Assembly (NCBI GenBank): GCA_964450355.1
Contig: CAYVDH010000044.1
Span: forward strand, 1 to 20,672
DNA length: 20,672 nt
Reading direction: 5' to 3'
Source of the DNA: CAYVDH01 sp964450355
GTDB taxonomy: Bacteria > Bacteroidota > Bacteroidia > NS11-12g > UBA955
Within the stretch, counting starts at the first letter, position 1; each line of letters begins with the position of its first letter. The position numbers were made by a program, and so were the translations under genes. The notes beneath the pieces are model-generated. The model saw nothing but the letters and a program-made list of their open reading frames with translations. It was not told where the DNA came from and searched no databases. Positions 15,292 through 20,672 of this stretch are shown one piece after another.

Positions 15292-16146
15292 TTAGTAGAT
15301 GGTATCTTTGTAATTATATACGCTACCAACCATACCCAAACCATTGGTAACATTACTTTCTAAAATCACTGGATCTGTATTAATTCCACCGCCAAATTGT
15401 TCATAATCTCTTAATTGTCTGAGGTAGCTATAATATTGTTCTGGAAAGGTTTTTAGCGAAATTTCAAATTGAGGAGCACCTACAAATGTCCCAAAAGGAA
15501 CAGTAAAATACAAGGATTTGTTTTTACCTTTAAACGATTCATCAGAAAATACATAACCTCCATTTTTCAATTTTTGATTGTTTACAAATATTGGATCGTC
15601 AGAATCCAACACCAATGGAAACCAGGTTTGAATGCTGGCATCGTAGTATCGTATTAATAATTCGTAATAATTTGCATCGTTATTGTCTTGAAAATTCAAT
15701 TGTAACTGACCAATTTTGAATCCTTGATTATCTAACCCTATTGAATCTTTAAACAAAGCTGATGAAGCAAAAGTATTAGGCATAGTTACAATAGAATATG
15801 CTGGTTTTATGACTCCATTTTTCACCTCTATTCTGTATGTTTTACCAGGCTTAGGTTTTACTGGTAATTCATAATATTTGTTGGTATAAGAAGCAAAACC
15901 AAGTGACACGCCATCTTCAAAAACTTCTACTGTTGCATTTTTAATTAAATATCCTGATGAATCAGCAGGCACTAAAATTGGCAAATTTCTGCTGACAGTA
16001 AAAGCCATGGTATTATTGGTGTTTAATTCTCCATTTAAAACTAATTTGTCTGTAAAATTAATGTTGTCTATGTTAATTTCTTTGTCACATGAAAGAAAAA
16101 GAAATACAAATGATAAATAAATTGATAAGGTTTTAATTTGTTTCAT
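15292..16146 (-). CDS. DUF4249 family outer membrane-associated lipoprotein
   Basis: A 284-residue lipoprotein: a signal peptide ends in the lipobox LFLSC (Cys20), followed by DKEINIDN. The body matches the DUF4249 pattern, with a DKLVLNGELN start, a first beta-sandwich containing IKNATVEVFEDG, then YYELPVKPKPGKTYRIEV, and later strands with NYYELLIRYYD and YYSYLRQLRDYE. DUF4249 proteins are usually encoded directly after a TonB-dependent receptor in Bacteroidota, as here (5-base gap), and are thought to act as its surface partner. The ligand is unknown. The NPG/PxPGKTY pattern is typical of the family. Confidence in the family is high; the receptor-partner role is inference from context. Confidence 0.85.
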   Translation of the reverse strand: MKQIKTLSIYLSFVFLFLSCDKEINIDNINFTDKLVLNGELNTNNTMAFTVSRNLPILVPADSSGYLIKNATVEVFEDGVSLGFASYTNKYYELPVKPKPGKTYRIEVKNGVIKPAYSIVTMPNTFASSALFKDSIGLDNQGFKIGQLQLNFQDNNDANYYELLIRYYDASIQTWFPLVLDSDDPIFVNNQKLKNGGYVFSDESFKGKNKSLYFTVPFGTFVGAPQFEISLKTFPEQYYSYLRQLRDYEQFGGGINTDPVILESNVTNGLGMVGSVYNYKDTIY

Positions 16147-16151
16147 AAGGA

Positions 16152-18644
16152 TTAAAATTTAGTGTACCAAGAAATTCCTGGAATAAACATTAAAAAAGTA
16201 CGTTGATATGCTTTGGGTTTTGTTCCTGAGTTATCTATGTAAATGTATGCTGGGTTTCTTCGAGCTAAGAGGTTATACACAGAAAAATTCCAACCAGATT
16301 CTTTGAACCAAGAATATTCTCTTGTTCTAGTTAAACCCATATCTATTCTGAAGGTATTATTTAACCTATAATTGTTTTTTTCTTCGTACTCATACACAAT
16401 GTTTCCATTGATATCTAAATGTTTACCACTAGGTATGGATTGAACATTTCCTGTAGAAAAAACTATGTTAGTAGAAAGAGCTGTTCTATCATTTATTTTT
16501 ATTTGAGATACCACATTTAAATAATGTCTTCTATCAAATTGATAATAATAATCATTGCCATTGTTCACCCCAGGAGTATTCCTTTTAGCCCAAGAAAGGG
16601 TGTAACTTACCCAACCAGAAACATCCCCTTTTCGTTTGTGTAAAAATGTCTCTACTCCATAACTCCATCCTTTTCCCATTACAACAAAATCTTCCCAATT
16701 TTTTTGAGTAATATTGACTGAAGCACCTTCTTTTAATTCAAGTACATTACTCATTTTTTTATAATAACCTTCAACAGATAATTCCAAGTTGTCCTTATAT
16801 GGTTTTGATACACCTAAAGTAAATTGATTGGCAGATTGGTTTCCTATTCTATTGGTTGCAGGAACCCATCTGTCTGTGAATCCAGCCACGTTGTTATCTG
16901 CCAATAAATGGATGTTTTGATTCATGAATGTATAACTACCTTTGATTGAATAATCATTATCTACTTTGAGGTTGAATGAAGCCCTTGGTTCTATAAATAT
17001 TTTTGGAGTATTCGCATAATTGTAATTAACTAATCTAGAACCAATTTTTACTTTTAAATTGTTGTTTAAAGTGATGTCATCTTCTAAATAAGCGGCTATT
17101 TCACTTGCATTTGCTTCAAATTCTTTACCCCTAAAAAGAGAATTACCAGATCCATTTTTAGTAAAAATAATTTCAGTTGTGCCTGGTTCAAAACGTTTAA
17201 AACTAGCAGACAATCCAAATCTTAACACATTGGTTTTATTTAAAAAATAATCATAATCATTCATTAATAATATGTCTCTAACGTAATTGTGGTATTGATA
17301 AAATACCCCAGATTGTTGAACTCCACTTCCAGTATCTCTGAACCTGCTTATATCAAATGTCAACTGAGCACGGTATTGAGAATATCCTAAAGCCAAAGAA
17401 GAAAATAATTTTTTAGTGATAACTTTGTTCCATCTTAATGAGGATGAAAAGTTACCCCATCGGATGTCTATTTTTGATTTGTTGGTATTACTAAAATTGG
17501 TAGCAGTATCTTTGTCAATGTTTTGAAAAAACATTCTATCTCTTCCACTGTATATACTGAAAATCAATTTACTTTTGTCATTAAAACGGTGACATATTTT
17601 AGCATTAAAGTCATACAACACGTATTTAACTTTTGCCGAATCGCTCATGAATGGATATGTAAATAAATCCCAATAAGAACGTCTTCCAGAGAAAAAGAAA
17701 GTAGTTTTACCATCGTTTGAAATGGGACCTCCAACTGCTAAACGCCAAGCTAAAATGCTTTTTGAAAAAATACCTGATACATGGTTGGCATTTCCTTCTT
17801 TCATGACGATGTCTGTAAATGAAGAAATCCTGCCTCCTTGCCTTGCTGAAAATCCACTTTTGGTAATATCCACAGCATTTACAGCATCAGAATTGAATAC
17901 TGAATAAAAACCAAAAATGTGATTAAGATTGTACACTGGCATGCCATCCAACAACACCATGTTTTGATCTTGATTACCTCCTCTAACATACAAACCATTG
18001 GTCATTTCAGTTCCTGGTGTTACCCCTGGCAACAATTTTAAAGTTCTAATGATATCCACTTCTCCTACTAAAGATGGCGATTGTGCTATTTGAAGACCTG
18101 GCAATTCTACAAAACCGTTTTCAATGCGGTCAATGATTTTTATGTTTCTTTGCAATGCCTTTAAAATCAAAGAATCAACTAATTTAGAATTTTTAAATGC
18201 TTTTATTTTAGGGTCTTCTACTGGTTCTTCTTCCTCATTGGTTGCATTTTCATTTTCTGAATTTTTAATGGATTCAGTCTTTTCTTTAATTTCAAATGAA
18301 CTCTTAAATGGGTCGATTTGAGGAGTGTATTCATCCATGAATCTCAAAACTACATTTTGAAGTTTATTTCCGTTTAATTTTGTTGTATCAATTTTTGCAA
18401 CGTAATTTTCATGAAGATACATGATGTTCTTAACTCCATAAGGTAGAGTAAGAGCATAAAAACCATTGGTATTGGTGCTGGCGCCTGTACTAGTTTGTGG
18501 ACAATAGACATAAGCCCCAATAATTACTTCTCCAGTTTCTCTATCGGTTATATACCCTGAAACTGTATAACTCTGTGAATTTAAAAAATTAAATCCAAAA
18601 AAAACAATACAAAACAAACTGTTTCTTATCAAAAAATAGTGCAT
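16152..18644 (-). CDS. TonB-dependent receptor with carboxypeptidase-regulatory-like domain
   Basis: An outer membrane active transporter of 830 residues from the ATG at 18644. The open frame extends five codons upstream to a TTG, but the ATG gives a normal signal peptide (about 1-24, ending LNSQ). Residues 25-103 form a CarboxypepD_reg-like domain (TVSGYITDRETGEVIIGA, then TNTNGFYALTLPYG). A charged, low-complexity linker with EEEE follows at about 104-150. The plug domain spans about 180-285 (IIRTLKLLPGV, YVRGGNQDQNMVLLDGMPVYN). The rest is a beta-barrel ending in the terminal Phe expected of barrel proteins. No SusD gene is next to it; the partner is the DUF4249 lipoprotein. The substrate is not evident. 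It leads a minus-strand operon that continues into aminotransferase, murB and rluA-like genes. Confidence 0.9.
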   Translation of the reverse strand: MHYFLIRNSLFCIVFFGFNFLNSQSYTVSGYITDRETGEVIIGAYVYCPQTSTGASTNTNGFYALTLPYGVKNIMYLHENYVAKIDTTKLNGNKLQNVVLRFMDEYTPQIDPFKSSFEIKEKTESIKNSENENATNEEEEPVEDPKIKAFKNSKLVDSLILKALQRNIKIIDRIENGFVELPGLQIAQSPSLVGEVDIIRTLKLLPGVTPGTEMTNGLYVRGGNQDQNMVLLDGMPVYNLNHIFGFYSVFNSDAVNAVDITKSGFSARQGGRISSFTDIVMKEGNANHVSGIFSKSILAWRLAVGGPISNDGKTTFFFSGRRSYWDLFTYPFMSDSAKVKYVLYDFNAKICHRFNDKSKLIFSIYSGRDRMFFQNIDKDTATNFSNTNKSKIDIRWGNFSSSLRWNKVITKKLFSSLALGYSQYRAQLTFDISRFRDTGSGVQQSGVFYQYHNYVRDILLMNDYDYFLNKTNVLRFGLSASFKRFEPGTTEIIFTKNGSGNSLFRGKEFEANASEIAAYLEDDITLNNNLKVKIGSRLVNYNYANTPKIFIEPRASFNLKVDNDYSIKGSYTFMNQNIHLLADNNVAGFTDRWVPATNRIGNQSANQFTLGVSKPYKDNLELSVEGYYKKMSNVLELKEGASVNITQKNWEDFVVMGKGWSYGVETFLHKRKGDVSGWVSYTLSWAKRNTPGVNNGNDYYYQFDRRHYLNVVSQIKINDRTALSTNIVFSTGNVQSIPSGKHLDINGNIVYEYEEKNNYRLNNTFRIDMGLTRTREYSWFKESGWNFSVYNLLARRNPAYIYIDNSGTKPKAYQRTFLMFIPGISWYTKF

Positions 18645-18729
18645 AAAATCAGAATACAATTATAGTTATTTTTTTTACTAAATGAAGCCCACTGACAAAA
18701 CATGTGGAAAACCTTACAAATGACACCCT

Positions 18730-18737
18730 TATCTTTG
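18730..18737 (+). promoter_or_regulatory. Candidate -7 promoter box for the glucosaminidase gene
   Basis: TATCTTTG fully matches TAnnTTTG and ends 13 bases before the TTG start at 18751. A -33 TTG at the proper distance is not apparent. The placement supports the TTG as the true start and implies a leader of about ten bases. Confidence 0.4.
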
Positions 18738-18750
18738 ATTTTAAATTTTA

Positions 18751-19290
18751 TTGAAAAAAACAATAAACATAGCGTTCATTTGCTTTCTATTATTTCATTT
18801 GCAGCCAATTCATGCAAAATCAACTGCTGATTCTACCAAGGTTGATACCACAGATTTGCTTAAAAATTTAGACATGAAAGTGGTGCCTGATATAGCAACA
18901 CTTTACAAAGTTGGCAAAAAATACATTGGCAAATGGAATTATCTATTTTTAGCCATCAAAATAGAAGAAAGTGGCAACAATGGTAAATACAGTTGGTTAT
19001 CTACCACTCATTTTAATCTTTGCGGCATGAGGTATCCCAAACAAAGAAAGACCTATGCAATAGGCAAAACAAATACTAACTATGCCATATACCGCAATTG
19101 GTTTGAATCCATATTGGATTTTAAAATTTATTTAGACAATGTTGATAAATCATTTTTTGAGCAATACAAACGTGAAGCCAAAGATGAATATGAAATGGTT
19201 GATTTTTTATTTAGTAAATTCAATCATTTTGCAAAATGGAAAACAGACATGTATTCCATTCTCAAACAAGTAAAAAAGAAATACAAATAA
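18751..19290 (+). CDS. Exported glucosaminidase-domain (GH73-like) protein, TTG start
   Basis: A 179-residue exported protein. The TTG at 18751 gives a complete signal peptide (MKKTINIAFICFLLFHLQPIHA, cleavage near residue 22); no ATG is available upstream of it. The mature protein matches the glucosaminidase / GH73 lysozyme-like fold: YLFLAIKIEESGNNG with the likely catalytic Glu in IEES, then the conserved FNLCGMRYPKQ (family pattern NLFGIK), a basic loop, YRNWFESILDFKIYL and a helical end. Such enzymes cleave the GlcNAc-MurNAc bond of peptidoglycan and take part in wall remodelling. It has no SH3 or LysM wall-binding domain. The gene is divergent from the receptor operon and is followed 37 bases later by polX. 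Confidence 0.8.
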   Translation: MKKTINIAFICFLLFHLQPIHAKSTADSTKVDTTDLLKNLDMKVVPDIATLYKVGKKYIGKWNYLFLAIKIEESGNNGKYSWLSTTHFNLCGMRYPKQRKTYAIGKTNTNYAIYRNWFESILDFKIYLDNVDKSFFEQYKREAKDEYEMVDFLFSKFNHFAKWKTDMYSILKQVKKKYK

Positions 19291-19327
19291 TCCATGTAAA
19301 TTTCTTTTAATTTGCGCTTTCACTACC

Positions 19328-20672
19328 ATGTTAGATAATTACGATATTTACGAAATACTGAATCAGTATGCCAAGTTAATGGATTTGCACAATGGAAATC
19401 CTTTTAAAATTAAAGCTACTGCTGCTGCTGCATTTAATATTAAAAAAATAGGTGAACCTTTGGCTTTAAAAAATGAAGAAGAACTGAAATCTATACCTTC
19501 TCTTGGCAAGGGATTAGCCTCTAAAGTGTATGAAATAATTAAAACTGGATCATTTGAAGAATTAAACGACTTACTACAAAGTACTCCTAAAGGTGTGTTA
19601 GACATTTTAAACATCAAAGGGTTGGGTCCAAAAAAAGTAGAGACCATTTGGAGAGAAATGGGAATAGAATCCATCACAGAGTTGTTAGACGCTTGTAGAG
19701 AAAACAGGCTGGTAGAAGTAAAAGGATTTGGACATAAAACTCAAGAACAAATCATCAAAGACATTGAATTTAAATTCAATCAAGAGGGAAAATACCACTG
19801 GGCTAAATTAGAAAACTTATCGTTGTGGATTGGCAACGAACTTAATAAAAACAACATTGAATACCATCAAGTTGGTGCATTTTCTCGATTAAACGAAACC
19901 ATTACAGAGCTTCAATTTCTGGTAAATTATAGAGAAGTAAATGCTTTAAGAGATGTCATATTACATGAAAACATAACAGTTAATTTAATCACTGACAATC
20001 ATATAGAATTTTTATATCAAAGCATTTTACCTATTCAATTCATTTATTCCGAAAAAGAAAACTGGGGAAATAACATAGTCAAATACAGCTCCACCCTCGA
20101 ACATTTAAATTTGATTAAGTTTGATGATTTAAAGAGCAATCATACAGATGAAAAAAGTGTGTACAATCAATTAAATCTACCATTTATTTGCAAAGAATTT
20201 CGTGAAGGCTTGAATGAATTAAATCACCTTGAGCAACAAGAGCATCTAATAAAATTTGAAGATTTAAAAGGTTGTTTACACAATCATTCTACTTATAGCG
20301 ATGGATTGCATAGCCTAGAAGAAATGGCAATGGCTGCTAAACAACTGGGATTAGAATATTTTGGAATTTGTGACCATTCACAATCTGCCTTTTATGCCAA
20401 TGGATTGAAACCAGAAAGAGTGATTCAACAAATGGATGAGATAGATCAATTAAATGCAAAATTAGCTCCATTTAAAGTATTAAAAGGAATAGAAAGTGAC
20501 ATCTTAAATGATGGCAGTTTGGATTACACCACCGATGTATTAAGGCTTTTTGATTTTGTAGTAGCAAGTGTACATAGCCAATTAAAAATGGATGAGGAAA
20601 AAGCAAATTACAGATTGATTAGGGCGATTGAAAACCCATACACTACAATACTTGGACATCCCACAGGCAGAT
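19328..20672 (+). CDS. polX: PolX-family protein with PHP nuclease domain, polymerase site degenerate (3' end outside window)
   Basis: The frame opens at ATG 19328 and runs off the window after 448 codons, so the C-terminus is missing. The first 150 residues carry helix-hairpin-helix DNA-binding motifs (PSLGKGLASKV at 57-67, IKGLGPKKVETIW at 96-108, VKGFGHKTQEQI at 131-142). The central polymerase beta-like part (about 160-300) is diverged: the GS-RR-...-D-D signature reads GAFSRLNETITELQ (183-196), replacing the two metal-binding Asp by Glu and Gln, and the third Asp region reads LPIQFIYS. The PHP domain begins at about 313 and keeps its metal ligands: His318, His320, Asp325, His350, Glu389, His416 and His444 in GHPTGR. 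It is therefore probably a 3'-5' exonuclease or phosphoesterase tethered to DNA by HhH motifs, not a polymerase. Confidence 0.88.
   Translation, partial: MLDNYDIYEILNQYAKLMDLHNGNPFKIKATAAAAFNIKKIGEPLALKNEEELKSIPSLGKGLASKVYEIIKTGSFEELNDLLQSTPKGVLDILNIKGLGPKKVETIWREMGIESITELLDACRENRLVEVKGFGHKTQEQIIKDIEFKFNQEGKYHWAKLENLSLWIGNELNKNNIEYHQVGAFSRLNETITELQFLVNYREVNALRDVILHENITVNLITDNHIEFLYQSILPIQFIYSEKENWGNNIVKYSSTLEHLNLIKFDDLKSNHTDEKSVYNQLNLPFICKEFREGLNELNHLEQQEHLIKFEDLKGCLHNHSTYSDGLHSLEEMAMAAKQLGLEYFGICDHSQSAFYANGLKPERVIQQMDEIDQLNAKLAPFKVLKGIESDILNDGSLDYTTDVLRLFDFVVASVHSQLKMDEEKANYRLIRAIENPYTTILGHPTGR

Noticed and set aside
19307..19314. TTAATTTG as -7 box for polX
   Set aside because: One mismatch in the TA pair and no -33 element; it may work, but the support is too weak to list.
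19363..19677. Minus-strand open frame opposite the start of polX
   Set aside because: The plus strand here encodes HhH motifs of PolX; the antisense frame is a shadow.

Overview
The window is ordinary chromosomal DNA from a low-GC member of the Bacteroidota. The evidence is a type A Por/T9SS C-terminal sorting domain on the first protein, a TonB-dependent receptor paired with a DUF4249 lipoprotein, a DUF1573 protein, several matches to the Bacteroidetes -7 promoter box (TAnnTTTG), and few Shine-Dalgarno-like sequences. I cannot place it below phylum. I see no insertion sequence, phage gene, tRNA, rRNA, CRISPR array or dedicated defence gene.

Layout, left to right. (1) 66-3305: a secreted beta-helix protein with two related choice-of-anchor-D-like domains and a T9SS signal, closed by a clear intrinsic terminator. 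(2) 3387-5812: a tight three-gene plus-strand run of a DUF1801 protein, a TetA-like MFS transporter and a TSUP permease. (3) 5813-6240: 428 AT-rich bases without a recognisable gene. (4) 6241-10166, minus strand: a sterol desaturase-family membrane protein with its own candidate promoter, and a DUF1573 protein followed after 13 bases by an HtrA-type protease. (5) 10318-12061, plus strand: ruvB and a secreted protein of unknown function whose signal peptide seems to begin at a non-standard ATT codon. (6) 12051-18644, minus strand, read from right to left: TonB-dependent receptor, DUF4249 lipoprotein, class IV aminotransferase, murB and an RluA-type pseudouridine synthase, packed with gaps of 12 bases or less. 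An FKBP-like lipoprotein with its own candidate promoter follows. (7) 18751 to the end, plus strand: a glucosaminidase-domain protein with a TTG start, then a PolX-family protein cut by the window edge.

Most genes serve the cell envelope (secretion, periplasmic folding and proteolysis, peptidoglycan precursor synthesis and cleavage, outer membrane import) or DNA maintenance (ruvB, polX). I did not find a new multi-gene system. The most notable points are the PolX protein, which has lost all three polymerase aspartates while keeping an intact PHP nuclease site, the apparent ATT start of the secreted protein, an FKBP domain lacking usual active-site residues, and short predicted leaders downstream of TAnnTTTG boxes. 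Three gene starts were set by hand: ruvB at 10318, the unknown secreted protein at 11366, and the receptor at 18644.
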